Part shown: in pieces, positions 43,755 through 55,146 of the stretch
Layout: every line of letters begins with the position of its first letter
Numbering within the stretch: position 1 is the first letter of the stretch
DNA from: Streptomyces sp. APSN-46.1
GTDB lineage: Bacteria; Actinomycetota; Actinomycetes; Streptomycetales; Streptomycetaceae
DNA: 64,000 nt
Direction of reading: 5' to 3'
Assembly (NCBI RefSeq): GCF_022815725.1
Contig: NZ_JALGRF010000001.1
Span: forward strand, 1,313,351 to 1,377,350
Position numbers and translations under genes: made by a program
The notes under the pieces: model-generated
The model's database searches: none
What the model was told of the DNA's origin: nothing
What the model saw: the letters and a program-made list of their open reading frames with translations, nothing else

Positions 43755-44191
43755 TCGTCCCCGCCATCGCACTGGTCGGCGTCTACATCACCTTCGCCCT
43801 CAACCAGCGTGCAGCACGGCGTGAACGCCGCTCCAAGACGTTCGCAGAAGCGCTGACGGCGGTCGAGGAATATCTGGAGATGCCGTACCGCATCCGTCGC
43901 CGGCCGGCCTCACCAGACGCCCGACGGGAGCTGACCGACGATGCCAGCTCCCTTCTCGCCCGCATGGCTTTCCACCACGCCTGGCTCCAGATCGAAGCCT
44001 CGGCGGTCGCCGAACCGTACGCCGCCCTCGTCGCCGCCGCGCGCTCCGAGGCTGGCGTTCACATGAGCGAGGCATGGCAACAGCCACCGATCGACACAGA
44101 CAGCGGCATGAACCTCGGCAGCGCCTACCCTCGCGACCGCTCGATTGCGGCCCGAGCTGCCTGTATCCAGGCGATGCGCCGACACCTCTGA
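43682..44191 (+). CDS. Membrane-anchored protein, putative effector of the nucleotidyltransferase operon
   Basis: 169 residues from a GTG with GGGGAG six bases upstream. One membrane helix (about 19-41, WAQTTALIVPAIALVGVYITF) is followed by a basic stop-transfer stretch (RAARRERRSKTF) and a cytoplasmic helical domain (EALTAVEEYLEMPYRIRRR; LLARMAFHHAWLQIE). It overlaps the E2-like gene by 73 bp, so it belongs to the same operon. I do not recognise a named family. By position it could be the effector that damages the membrane when the signal is made. Confidence 0.6.
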   Translation: MGTVVIISAAPQAGSWTWAQTTALIVPAIALVGVYITFALNQRAARRERRSKTFAEALTAVEEYLEMPYRIRRRPASPDARRELTDDASSLLARMAFHHAWLQIEASAVAEPYAALVAAARSEAGVHMSEAWQQPPIDTDSGMNLGSAYPRDRSIAARAACIQAMRRHL

Positions 44192-44407
44192 CGAAAGTTC
44201 CAGCCATAGCGCGCAGGCATGCAAGTTCGATGACAGTGACCGCAGTACTGGCGTAGGTCACTCCGGATCTGTTTCCCGTCCGGATTGGTCAGCCGACCTG
44301 GACACCAAAATGAGGAATCACGATGGACACGCCGCAGAATCCGAGGTCACAGCTGCGGCATTGGTCAGAGGATTCTGGACCCTACATGTGGTGCGCCGAC
44401 GTCACGT
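44192..44407. other. Gap at the island/backbone junction
   Basis: 216 bp with no complete gene. A short plus-strand frame from an ATG at 44324 (MDTPQNPRSQLRHW, then SEDSGPYMWCADVTFSR) looks like the start of a truncated gene that runs into antisense thioesterase DNA at about 44403. This may mark the right edge of the accessory region. Confidence 0.35.
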
Positions 44408-44854
44408 TCAGCCGAGCAGGGCGTAGACCGTGGAGGCCTTGGCCGCCGGCTCCCCCGCGCCGTCGGGGGTCATCGTGATGTCGGCGAAGGCCATCCGCTT
44501 GCCGAGCTTGGTGATCCGTACGTCGATCAGCACGTCGGCGGCGATCACCGGCCGCTGGAAGCTGGTGGACTGCTGAACGGTGGTCATCGGGCCGTACGCG
44601 CCGCGCGCGGCGGAGATCGCGATGACGGTCGCGGTGTCCGCGGCGGCCATCAGGGCCTGTCCGGACAGGCCGCCGCCGTCCCGGGCCAGCGCGTCGGACC
44701 AGGGCAGCCGCAGTACGGCGTGCCGCTCGCCCGTCTCCTGGACGGTGAGGCCGAGGGCGAGTACCCAAGGGGCGAAGTTGTCGCTGAGGATCTTGTCCGC
44801 GTCTACCGGTGTCAGGGTCACCCGGAAAGTGTGGCGGCCCGCCCCGGCCGCCAC
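44408..44854 (-). CDS. PaaI-family hotdog thioesterase
   Basis: Up to 148 residues; a GTG at 44821 (VTLTPVDADKIL) is an alternative, perhaps better, start. The hotdog core shows FAPWVLALGLTVQETGERHA, GGGLSGQALMAAADTATVIA (with the catalytic-region D) and VQQSTSFQRPVIAADVLIDV. Members hydrolyse acyl- or phenylacetyl-CoA thioesters. It lies 15 bp downstream of the dienoyl-CoA reductase gene, so both probably act in fatty-acid or aromatic acyl-CoA turnover. Confidence 0.82.
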   Translation of the reverse strand: MAAGAGRHTFRVTLTPVDADKILSDNFAPWVLALGLTVQETGERHAVLRLPWSDALARDGGGLSGQALMAAADTATVIAISAARGAYGPMTTVQQSTSFQRPVIAADVLIDVRITKLGKRMAFADITMTPDGAGEPAAKASTVYALLG

Positions 44855-44869
44855 AACTCCCCGGACCGG

Positions 44870-46954
<2,085 letters not shown>

Positions 46955-47131
46955 CTAAGTGCATAACCCGGCGCGGGGCGGTCCGGGCGCGATCGGGGGC
47001 GCTTCGGACCTGGAACCCCGGGCCGGAACCCCGGACTCAGGGTCCCGGGCCGGTGCGGCGCGGCGGGCGGCTGTGGCGCACTTCACGCCCCGCGGCGGGC
47101 GCGGGGCGTAGTGCCGTAGTGCCGTAATGCC

Positions 47132-47177
47132 GCCGCCGGTTCGGTCTCCCGCTGTGCCCGGAGACCGAACCGGCGGC
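47132..47177. terminator. Strong hairpin terminator of the GH38/ABC operon
   Basis: A perfect 18-bp stem (47132-47149 with 47160-47177) and a 10-base loop, 9 bp past the mannosidase stop on the minus strand. The rest of the 46892-47131 gap is GC-rich and featureless. Confidence 0.8.
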
Positions 47178-47185
47178 TGCCGGCG

Positions 47186-50100
47186 TCAGCCCCGGCGGAG
47201 GCGGATCGTGACGATCTGGAAGGGGCGCAGGGTCAGGGGAATCGCACCGTTCCGTGTGAGGGCCCCGACGGCCGAGCCCTCCAGCGGGCGTTCCAGCAGG
47301 TCGCTCTCGACCGCCTCCGCGACCGGGAAGCCCGCCGCCAGGGTGGCCCCGGCCCGCCCGCCGCGCGATTCGTAGAGGCGCACGATCACGTCGCCGCCGC
47401 CGTCCTCGGCCAGCTTGACCGCTTCGACCACCACCGCGTCGTCGTCCACCGCCACCAGGGGGGCGACCGGGCCCGCGCCCGGCACCACGCGCTCGGGCAG
47501 GTTCAGCGCGTGGCCCTCGCGCACCGCGTCCGCGATCGTCGCGCCCGGCGCGAGCGAGTAGCGCAGGGTGTGGCTGCCCTGGTCGGTCTCCGGGTCCGGG
47601 TAGCGCGGGGCCCGCAGGAGCGAGAGCCGCACCGTGGTGGTCTGGCCGCCGTCGGCCCGCACGTCCCGCGTCACGTCATGGCCGTACGTGGAGTCGTTGA
47701 GCACCGCGACCCCCCACCCCGGCTCCTCCGCGTGGATCCACCGGTGGGCGCAGATCTCGAACTTGGCCGCCTCCCAGGAGGTGTTGGTGTGCGTGGCCCG
47801 GTAGACGTGCCCGAACTGGGTCTCGGAGGCCGACCGTTCGGCCTTCACGTCCAGCGGGAAGGCCGCCTTGAGCAGTTTCTCCGTCTCGTGCCAGTCCACC
47901 TCGGTGACGATGTCGACCGTCTTGGCCCCGGCCCGCAGGGTGATCGACTGCACCACGCTGGAGGAGCCGAAGGAGCGGCTCACGCGTACCGTCGCCTCCT
48001 CCGGGCCGAGTTCCACGACCTCCAGCGCGTCCAGACCGACCAGGTCGGTGACCTTGTTGCGGTAGAACGCGTCGATGTCCCAGGCGTCCCACATGTTCGG
48101 GAAGTCCGGGTGGATCTGCAGCAGGTTCGCGGCCCCGCCCGGGGCCACCGACTCGCGGCCCGCCTCCAGGTCGTACGCCGAGACGATCAGCCCCCGGCCG
48201 TCGATCTCCACCAGCAGCCGCCCGTTGGCGAGGGTCTGCCCGCCTCCGTGCCGCTCCTCCAGGGTGACCGGCTGTCCGGCGGCCACCGGACGGCCCGCGC
48301 CGCCGGCCGGGATGCCGCGCCGGGCGTGCGGGGCGCAGTTGAAGACCAGCTCCTCCCTGCCCTCCCCGGCGAGCGCCAGCTGCGCGGCGAGGGTGATCCC
48401 GCGCAGCTCCTCCCGTACCTTCGCGTACGTCGCGCGGGCCTCGCGGTGCACCCAGGCGATGGAGGAGCCGGGCAGGATGTCGTGGAACTGGTGCAGCAGC
48501 ACCGTCTTCCAGATCCGCTCCAGGTCCTCGTACGGGTATCCGTACCCCGGTACCCGCACCGCGGCCGTGGCCGCCCACAGCTCGGCCTCGCGCAGCAGCG
48601 ACTCGCTCCGCCGGTTGCCCTGCTTGGTCTTGGCCTGGGAGGTGTACGTGCCGCGGTGCAGCTCCAGGTAGAGCTCGCCGGCCCACACGGGCGCGTCCTC
48701 GTACTCGGCGTGGGCCTTCTCGAAGAAGGCGTCGGGCCGCTCGATCTCGACGCGCGGGGAGCCTTCGAGGTCCCGCTGGCGCCTGGCCCGGGCGAGCATC
48801 TCGCGCGTGGGGCCGCCACCGCCGTCCCCCCAGCCGAAGGGGACGAGCGAGCGCGATCCCCGGCCCTTCTCCTGGTAGTTGCGGGCGGCGTGCGCCAACT
48901 GGGCGCCTCCGAGGTCGGAGTTGTAGGTGTCCACGGGCGGGAAGTGGGTGAAGACACGCGTGCCGTCGATGCCCTCCCACCAGAAAGTGTGGTGCGGGAA
49001 CTTGTTGACCTGGGACCAGCAGATCTTCTGGGTCAGGAACCACTTGGCGCCGGACAGCTTCACGATCTGCGGCATCGCCGCGGTGTACCCGAAGGAGTCG
49101 GGCAGCCACACGTTGCGTGGTTCGATGCCGAATTCGTCCATGAGGAACTTCTTGCCGTACAGGAACTGGCGGGCCATGGCCTCGCCGCCGACCATGTTGG
49201 TGTCGGACTCCACCCACATGCCGCCGACCGGCACGAACTGGCCGTCCGCGACCTTCTTCTTGACCCGCTCGAAGAGCTCGGGCCGGTACGTCTTGATCCA
49301 GTCGAGCTGCTGCGCCTGCGACATGGCGAAGAGGAACTCGGGATGCTCGTCCATCAGGGCGACCATGTTGGACGCGGTACGGGAGACCTTGCGCACGGTC
49401 TCCCGCAGCGGCCACAGCCAGGCGGAGTCGATGTGGGCGTGGCCGACCGCGCTGATCCGGTGCGCGGAGGCGTTGGCGGGGGCCGCGAGCACCCCGGCGA
49501 GCCGCGCGCGGGCGACGGCCGCCGTGCCGGCGACGTCGTCCAGGTCCACCTCGTCGAGCGACGCGTCGATGGCGCGCAGGATCTCGTGGCGCCGGGCGTC
49601 GTCCCGCGAGAGCTGCGTCATCAGGTCGTAGAGCACTTCGAGGTCCTGGACGAGTTCCCAGACCTCGGTCTCGAAGACGGTGAGGTCCATCCGGGCGAGC
49701 CGGTAGAGGGGCTGGTCGCCGCTGGTCCGCCGGTCCCCCTCGTACGTGGCCGAGTGGTCCACCAGGATCGGGTTGGCCGCGCCCTCCACGTACCACTCGA
49801 TCCGCTCGCCGCCCCGCGCGGAGTCGGCGACGCGCACCCAGTCGTTGTACGGGTTGAGTGCCTTGATCTCGCCGCCGTCGGCGCGATGGACCAGGCCCTC
49901 GCACTGGAAGCCGGGCATCATCCGGTCGAAGCCGAGGTCGAGGACGGCTTCGACGGTGCGGCCGGCCCAGTCGGACGGGACGGCGCCGGTGACCTTGAAC
50001 CAGGTGGTGCCCCACGCCGGGCCCCACATGTCGCCGATCGCGCAGGGCCCGTACGGGGCGGCCAGGCCTTCGGTGACCGGGACGGGTTCGCCCGGGGCGT

Positions 50101-50209
50101 CCCACCGCTCGATGGCCAGGGGGACCGGGCGGGAGTGGACGGCGGGCTTGATCCGTTCGCCCAGGACGCGGCGGAGGCGGTGTTCGGTGATGCTGCGGTC
50201 GTCATGCAT
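47186..50209 (-). CDS. GH38 alpha-mannosidase
   Basis: 1007 residues, typical GH38 length. The zinc site begins ISAVGHAHIDSAWLWPLRET; the nucleophile aspartate is in NVWLPDSFGYTAAMPQI and the second metal histidine block is LLHQFHDILPGSSIAWVH. No signal peptide, so it is cytoplasmic. It closes an operon with a sugar ABC importer (binding protein and two permeases, 61 bp upstream), which suggests that imported alpha-mannosides are cut inside the cell. ATG with GGAGC upstream. Confidence 0.92.
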   Translation of the reverse strand: MHDDRSITEHRLRRVLGERIKPAVHSRPVPLAIERWDAPGEPVPVTEGLAAPYGPCAIGDMWGPAWGTTWFKVTGAVPSDWAGRTVEAVLDLGFDRMMPGFQCEGLVHRADGGEIKALNPYNDWVRVADSARGGERIEWYVEGAANPILVDHSATYEGDRRTSGDQPLYRLARMDLTVFETEVWELVQDLEVLYDLMTQLSRDDARRHEILRAIDASLDEVDLDDVAGTAAVARARLAGVLAAPANASAHRISAVGHAHIDSAWLWPLRETVRKVSRTASNMVALMDEHPEFLFAMSQAQQLDWIKTYRPELFERVKKKVADGQFVPVGGMWVESDTNMVGGEAMARQFLYGKKFLMDEFGIEPRNVWLPDSFGYTAAMPQIVKLSGAKWFLTQKICWSQVNKFPHHTFWWEGIDGTRVFTHFPPVDTYNSDLGGAQLAHAARNYQEKGRGSRSLVPFGWGDGGGGPTREMLARARRQRDLEGSPRVEIERPDAFFEKAHAEYEDAPVWAGELYLELHRGTYTSQAKTKQGNRRSESLLREAELWAATAAVRVPGYGYPYEDLERIWKTVLLHQFHDILPGSSIAWVHREARATYAKVREELRGITLAAQLALAGEGREELVFNCAPHARRGIPAGGAGRPVAAGQPVTLEERHGGGQTLANGRLLVEIDGRGLIVSAYDLEAGRESVAPGGAANLLQIHPDFPNMWDAWDIDAFYRNKVTDLVGLDALEVVELGPEEATVRVSRSFGSSSVVQSITLRAGAKTVDIVTEVDWHETEKLLKAAFPLDVKAERSASETQFGHVYRATHTNTSWEAAKFEICAHRWIHAEEPGWGVAVLNDSTYGHDVTRDVRADGGQTTTVRLSLLRAPRYPDPETDQGSHTLRYSLAPGATIADAVREGHALNLPERVVPGAGPVAPLVAVDDDAVVVEAVKLAEDGGGDVIVRLYESRGGRAGATLAAGFPVAEAVESDLLERPLEGSAVGALTRNGAIPLTLRPFQIVTIRLRRG

Positions 50210-50270
50210 GACGGCTGCTCCAGGGGAGGGGTTGTCGTATGACGGGCCAGGCGTGCGGTTCGGGAGGGGC

Positions 50271-51161
50271 TCAGGTCTTGACCGCTCCCTCCCCCACGCC
50301 CTTGAAGAAATATCGCTGGAGGGCGAAGAAGAGCAGCATCATCGGGAAGAGCGCGGCCATCGCCCCGGCGGCGATCAGCCGCTGGTCGTTGACGGTCGTG
50401 GCGCCGGCCAGCGTCTTCAGGCCGAGCTGCAGGGTGTAGTGGTCGCTGTTGGTGAGGACCAGCAGGGGCCAGAGGAAGTCGTCCCAGGCGCCCATGAAGC
50501 TGGTGATGCAGACGACGGCCAGGGCGCCCTTGGCGGCCGGGAGGAACACCCGGGTGAAACGGGTCCACTCGTTGGCCCCGTCCAGGACCGCCGCCTCCTC
50601 GATCTCCCCGGGCACGGCCAGGAAGGCCGCCCTCATGATCATGATGTTGAGGACGGAGACCGCGCCGGGCAGCCAGACACCGATGAGCGTGTCGACCAGG
50701 CCCATCTCGCGGACGGTCAGGAACATCGAGATCATCACGGACTCGAAGGGGAACATCAGCGTCGCGACCAGCACGGTGAAGACGGTCTTGCGGCCCTTCC
50801 AGGCGGCCCGGGAGAGCGCGTATCCGCCCATCGCCGCGAACAGCAGGTTCGAGGCGATGGCGAGGACCGCCACCGTCAGGGTATTGCCGACGTACTGGAG
50901 CAGCGGGAACGAGTCGGCGACCCGGACGTAGTTGTCGAGGGTGGGCCGCGAGGGCAGCACCCCGTCGTACACGTTCTCCGTCCGGCCGCGGATCGAGGTC
51001 AGGAACTGCCAGACGATCGGGCCGAGCATGACCACGAGCATCAGGGTCAGCGTGGCGTACCGGCCGACCAGGCCGAGCCGACGGCGCCTGAGGTCGGCCC
51101 GGGCGCCGCCATCCCCAGCGCGGTGGGACACAGCGCGCTGGGACACGGTGCGGCGGGACAC
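50271..51161 (-). CDS. Carbohydrate ABC transporter permease (MalG type)
   Basis: 296 residues from a GTG at 51161; a TTG at 51170 overlapping the upstream stop is also possible. The N-terminus carries three near-identical 15-bp repeats (VSRRT, VSQRA, VSHRA). Six membrane helices follow, and the EAA loop EIEEAAVLDGANEWTRFTRVFLP contacts the ATPase. It pairs with the next upstream permease. No ATPase gene is in this operon, as is common for Streptomyces sugar importers that share MsiK. Confidence 0.9.
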   Translation of the reverse strand: MSRRTVSQRAVSHRAGDGGARADLRRRRLGLVGRYATLTLMLVVMLGPIVWQFLTSIRGRTENVYDGVLPSRPTLDNYVRVADSFPLLQYVGNTLTVAVLAIASNLLFAAMGGYALSRAAWKGRKTVFTVLVATLMFPFESVMISMFLTVREMGLVDTLIGVWLPGAVSVLNIMIMRAAFLAVPGEIEEAAVLDGANEWTRFTRVFLPAAKGALAVVCITSFMGAWDDFLWPLLVLTNSDHYTLQLGLKTLAGATTVNDQRLIAAGAMAALFPMMLLFFALQRYFFKGVGEGAVKT

Positions 51162-51166
51162 GGTGC

Positions 51167-52075
51167 TCAACTCTCGTCTCCCTTCGACAGGCGGTGGCCC
51201 AGCAGGCTGAACACCAGGGTCAGCAGGAACAGCAGGATGGAGATCGCGGAGGCGTATCCGGTCTCGCCGGAGAAGCCGAGGCCGACCTGCCGGATGAGGA
51301 AGGGCAGCGTGCGGGCGCCGCCGCCGGGGCCGCCGCTCTCGCCGCCGAGGATGTAGATCTCGGTGAAGACGCGGAGCGCGGAGATGGCGGAGAGGGTGCC
51401 GACCAGCAGCATCATCGGTTTCACCTGCGGGACGGTGATGCTGAAGAAGCGGCGGACGGGGCCGGCGCCGTCCAGGGCGGCAGCTTCGTAGAGGGAGGCG
51501 GGCACGTTTCCGAGGGCCGCGAGGTAGAAGACCATGTAGTAGCCGAGGCCCTTCCACACGGTCACCATCATCGCGGAGATCAGCAGCATCGTGCTGTCGG
51601 TCAGGAACGGGATCGGCCCGGAGACGATCCCGATCTTCTGGAAGACGGTGTTGACGAGCCCGTCGCTGCGCAGCACCCACTGCCAGATCAGGCCGACGAC
51701 GACGGCCGAGGCGATCACCGGGGTGTAGAAGGCCGAGCGGAACAGTCCGATGCCGGGGATCTTCGTCCGGACGAGGACGGCGAGGGCCAGCGGCAGCAGG
51801 ACCAGGCACGGCACGACGACCAGCAGGTACAGCACGCTGTTGCCGGTGGCGACCCAGAAGTCGGGGTCGGCGAAGGCGCGGGTGTAGTTGTCGAAGCCGA
51901 CGAAGGTGCCGCCGCGGAGGATCTGGGCGTCCGTGAAGGAGAGGATGACGGTGTTGACGAACGGCCAGAGGCTGAACAGCGTCACCATCACCAGGCCCGG
52001 GGCGAGGAAGAGGTAGGGGGTCCACCACTTCCGGTGGCCCGGTGCGTCCCCCGGACCCCGTCCGGGGGGAGTCAC
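51167..52075 (-). CDS. Carbohydrate ABC transporter permease (MalF type)
   Basis: 302 residues from the GTG at 52075, which overlaps the binding-protein stop as GTGA (translational coupling); the open frame to 52207 is antisense to that gene's codons and not used. Hydrophobic helices include WTPYLFLAPGLVMVTLFSLW and VLYLLVVVPCLVLLPLALAV. The EAA loop is VPASLYEAAALDGAGPVRRF with FSITVPQ. Forms the membrane channel with the MalG-type protein. Confidence 0.9.
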   Translation of the reverse strand: MTPPGRGPGDAPGHRKWWTPYLFLAPGLVMVTLFSLWPFVNTVILSFTDAQILRGGTFVGFDNYTRAFADPDFWVATGNSVLYLLVVVPCLVLLPLALAVLVRTKIPGIGLFRSAFYTPVIASAVVVGLIWQWVLRSDGLVNTVFQKIGIVSGPIPFLTDSTMLLISAMMVTVWKGLGYYMVFYLAALGNVPASLYEAAALDGAGPVRRFFSITVPQVKPMMLLVGTLSAISALRVFTEIYILGGESGGPGGGARTLPFLIRQVGLGFSGETGYASAISILLFLLTLVFSLLGHRLSKGDES

Positions 52076-53406
52076 TTCCGCGCCGTCCTGGCGAGCAGCT
52101 CGTTGGCCTCCTCCTGTGCCTTCTTCACGGCCGTCCTCGGATCCTGTTCGCCCTTGATGGCCTTCTGCATCTCGCGTACGACCGCGTCGCCGACCTGATT
52201 GGTCCACTGGACGGGGGTGTTGGCGTCGAGCGCGGCGGTCTTCAGCTGCCCGGCACCGACCGCGCGGGCCACGGTCTCGGCGTCCTTGCCGTCACCCCGG
52301 TCCGAGAAGTACGGGTCGGCGAGGCCGTTGGCGTTGGAGGGGTAGATCGTGGCCTTCTTGGAGAACTCCACCTGGTTGGGGCCGTTGGTGACCCACTTGG
52401 CGAACTCGGTCGCCGCGTCCAGGTGCTTGGTGTCCTTCTTGATGCCGAGCGACTGGGCGTAGATGCCGATGTGGCCGAGCTTGCCCGTGACGGCGCCCGC
52501 GACCTGGGTGGTGGCGTAGACCTCGGGGGCGTTCTGCTTGACGTCCTTGACGAAGCCCGGCGAGCCGGGGCCGAAGACGAGCTTTCCGGCGCCGTACAGC
52601 TGGTTGATGTCGTCCGACTTGAGCAGGGATTCCTTCGGCATGGCGCCCTTGGCGTACAGGTCCTTCATCCGCTCGACCCACTCCACGGCCTTGTCGGTGT
52701 CGAAGGTGAACCTGTCCCGCTGCTCGCTGAGGATCGGTATGCCCATCTTCTGCCAGTCCCCGGGCAGCCGCCCCTTGGGGTCGGCCATGAACGCGGCGTA
52801 CTGGCCGTCCGACCGGGCGGCTATCGCCTCGGCGTAGTCGAAGAACTGCTCCACGCTGGTGGGCGGCTCGGCCGGGTCGAGACCGGCCTTCTCGAAGAGG
52901 ACCTTGTTGTACGTGAGGATCTCGGGCGTCACGTACCAGGGGTAGGCGTACACCCCGTCGCCCTTGCCGGGGAGCTTGAACTGCTCCCAGGAGCCCGGGA
53001 CATAGTCCTTGGCGACCTCGCCGTCGAGTTTGGCCACGTCGGCGAGCATGCCGCGGTCGCCGAGGAGCTGGAAGGAGTCGGTGGAGAGGTTGACGACGTC
53101 GGGGAGGGCACCGGCCTGGGCGTCGGCGACGAGTTTCTCGTTGTAGCCGTCGCCCGGCACGTCCTCCCATCTCACCTTGACCTCGGGGTACTTCCGCTCG
53201 AAGGCGTCGATGACGCCTTGGACGTACGAGGTGAACACCGGCTTGAGCTGGAGGGTGCGGAACGTGATCTCGCCGGCCACCTTGCCGGACTTCTCCGCCT
53301 CCTTCACCTCCCCGCCGCCACCGCTCAGGCCGCAGGCGGAGACCGAAAGGAGGGCGCCCGCCACGAGTGTGGCGATGGCCGTACGGCTCACGTCGGAACG
53401 GGTCAT
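52072..53406 (-). CDS. Extracellular sugar-binding lipoprotein of ABC importer
   Basis: 444 residues from the ATG at 53406 with GGAG upstream. Lipoprotein signal with the lipobox LSVSAC. Family 1 solute-binding pattern: VIDAFERKYPEVKVRWEDVP, DVVNLSTDSFQLLGDRGML and YAYPWYVTPEILTYNKVLFE. First gene of the importer-GH38 operon; the likely ligand is a mannose-containing oligosaccharide (inference from the mannosidase). The 53407-53570 gap in front should hold the operon promoter; I see no clear operator there. Confidence 0.88.
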   Translation of the reverse strand: MTRSDVSRTAIATLVAGALLSVSACGLSGGGGEVKEAEKSGKVAGEITFRTLQLKPVFTSYVQGVIDAFERKYPEVKVRWEDVPGDGYNEKLVADAQAGALPDVVNLSTDSFQLLGDRGMLADVAKLDGEVAKDYVPGSWEQFKLPGKGDGVYAYPWYVTPEILTYNKVLFEKAGLDPAEPPTSVEQFFDYAEAIAARSDGQYAAFMADPKGRLPGDWQKMGIPILSEQRDRFTFDTDKAVEWVERMKDLYAKGAMPKESLLKSDDINQLYGAGKLVFGPGSPGFVKDVKQNAPEVYATTQVAGAVTGKLGHIGIYAQSLGIKKDTKHLDAATEFAKWVTNGPNQVEFSKKATIYPSNANGLADPYFSDRGDGKDAETVARAVGAGQLKTAALDANTPVQWTNQVGDAVVREMQKAIKGEQDPRTAVKKAQEEANELLARTARK

Positions 53407-53570
53407 CGTCTCCGCCTTCGGGGGAGTTCCGGCCTCGCTGCCGGAGCGCACCGCCCACGCTGGCCCGAAAGGGAACGGTCCGTCAATGCGGTCGAAGTCC
53501 CGGTGGCTGACTTCTTATGGGCGGTTCGGGAAAGCACTCACTCATGCGCTTTACCGCACAGGTCCCCTGA

Positions 53571-54491
53571 TTACAGGTCCCCGGGGTCGGTGTTCGCCCC
53601 GCACAGGACCACGGCGACCCGCTCGCCCAGCGGTTCGGACGCCGTCCGCAGCGCCGCCAGGGCGGTGGCCGCGCCCGCCTCGACCACGATCCGGTGCTCC
53701 TCCCACAGGGCGCGCCGGGAGGCGGTGATCGCCGCGTCCGGGACCAGCACCGACCGCACGTTCCCGTGCCGCGCGGCGGCCAGCGCGTCCGCCGAGACGC
53801 GGGTGGCTCCGAGCGAGTCCGCCGCCACCGAGTCCACCGCCACGTCCACGGGCCGGCCCGCCTCCAGCGCGGCGTTCAGGGCCCGGCAGTTCGCCGGCTC
53901 GGCCGCGACCACCCGTACCCCGTGCTCGCGCGCGGCGGTGGCGATCCCGGCGAACAGACCGCCGCCGCCCACCGCGACGACCACGGTGTCCACTGCGGGC
54001 AGTGCGGCCCGGATCTCGTCGAGCAGGGTCCCCGCCCCGGCGGCGATCAGCGGATGGTCGTACGCGTGGCTGCTCAGCGCCCCGCTCGCGGCGGCGAACT
54101 CCTCGCACGCGGCGAGCGCCTCCGCGTACGTGGCGCCGACGAGCCGTACGTCGGCCCCGTAGCCGCGCAGCCGCTCCACCTTCACGCGCGGGGCGTTGGC
54201 CGGCAGGAACACGGTGGCGGGCACCGCCTGCGCCCGGGCCGCCCAGGCGCAGGCGAGGCCCGCGTTGCCGCCGGAGGCGATGGTGACGCCCGCGTCGGGG
54301 AGCGCGCCGGCCGCGTGGTGGGCGGCGAGGAAGTTGCGGGCGCCCCGGGCCTTGAAGGAGCCGGTGTGCTGGAGGGACTCCAGCGCGTACCAGACGCCCT
54401 CGGCGGCGGGCACCACGGCGACCGGCCGCACCGTTCCGGCGATCCGTCCCGCGGCGGCGCGTACGGCGGCGTAGTCGAGCTGCTGTTCCAT
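53571..54491 (-). CDS. PLP-dependent threonine/serine dehydratase
   Basis: 306 residues from the ATG at 54491. The PLP lysine is in HTGSFKARGARNF, the phosphate loop in ASGGNAGLACAWAA (SGGNAG) and the glycine loop in VVAVGGGGLFAG. No C-terminal ACT domain, so it is the catabolic, non-feedback-inhibited type. It deaminates threonine or serine to 2-oxo acids. The start overlaps the stop of the TetR gene (TGATG), so the two are coupled and the regulator probably controls the operon. Confidence 0.88.
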   Translation of the reverse strand: MEQQLDYAAVRAAAGRIAGTVRPVAVVPAAEGVWYALESLQHTGSFKARGARNFLAAHHAAGALPDAGVTIASGGNAGLACAWAARAQAVPATVFLPANAPRVKVERLRGYGADVRLVGATYAEALAACEEFAAASGALSSHAYDHPLIAAGAGTLLDEIRAALPAVDTVVVAVGGGGLFAGIATAAREHGVRVVAAEPANCRALNAALEAGRPVDVAVDSVAADSLGATRVSADALAAARHGNVRSVLVPDAAITASRRALWEEHRIVVEAGAATALAALRTASEPLGERVAVVLCGANTDPGDL

Positions 54492-55144
54492 CAGTGGGCG
54501 TCCCTTCGCGTAGGCCGAGCGGCCTCGATGAGCTGGCGCAGCGCGCCGTAGTACACCTCGTGGTCGGTCAGGGCCGGCAGTACGTCGGCCAGCCCGCCCG
54601 AGAGCACCGGGAACCGCTCCGGGTCGAGCGCGGCGAGCGCCGCCCGCGAGGCGGCGGTGGCCCCGGCCGGGTCCCGGTGGTCCACGAAGGCCGCGCTGCC
54701 CAGGGTGAGCAGGTACATCCGGCGGTACGTGGTCATCGCCTCGGCGGCGGTCATCCCGGCGGCCACGCTGTCGGCGAGTGCGGGCTCGACGAGCCGGGCC
54801 AGCAGCTGCCGCCCGAGCCAGGGCCGGCCGCCGCGCAGGACGAGCAGCCCGGGGTGGGCGACGAGCAGCCGGTAGAGCCCGGTGAACCGGCGCTCCGCGG
54901 CCTCGGCCCAGTCGGTTCCGGCGGGGATGTCGGGCAGCTGGGCGGCGAGGTGTTCGGTGCACAGGTCCAGCAGGCCGGCCAGGTCCGTGCAGCGGCGCTG
55001 GACGGTGGCGTGGGAGACGTCGAGCCGCTCGGCGAGGGAGCGGAAGCTCAGGGCGTTCGGCCCCTCCTCGTCGAGGATCCGCAGTGCGGCGACGGCGATC
55101 GTCTCGGGTGTCGCGCGATCCAGGGCTGCTGATCTCCTCGGCAT
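54491..55144 (-). CDS. TetR family regulator of the dehydratase operon
   Basis: 217 residues from the ATG at 55144 (MPRRSAALDRATPETIAVAA). The frame continues to 55195, but that extension is coded by the 12-bp repeats described separately. The HTH is ALRILDEEGPNALSFRSLAERLDVSHATVQRR. The C-terminal domain resembles the TetR_C group near GntR-like fused regulators. It precedes the dehydratase gene and is probably autoregulated through the upstream repeats. Confidence 0.82.
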   Translation of the reverse strand: MPRRSAALDRATPETIAVAALRILDEEGPNALSFRSLAERLDVSHATVQRRCTDLAGLLDLCTEHLAAQLPDIPAGTDWAEAAERRFTGLYRLLVAHPGLLVLRGGRPWLGRQLLARLVEPALADSVAAGMTAAEAMTTYRRMYLLTLGSAAFVDHRDPAGATAASRAALAALDPERFPVLSGGLADVLPALTDHEVYYGALRQLIEAARPTRRDAH

Positions 55145-55146
55145 GA

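Noticed and set aside
47510..50242. 910-codon plus-strand frame opposite the mannosidase
   Set aside because: Antisense shadow of an intact GH38 gene; no ribosome site or recognisable domain.
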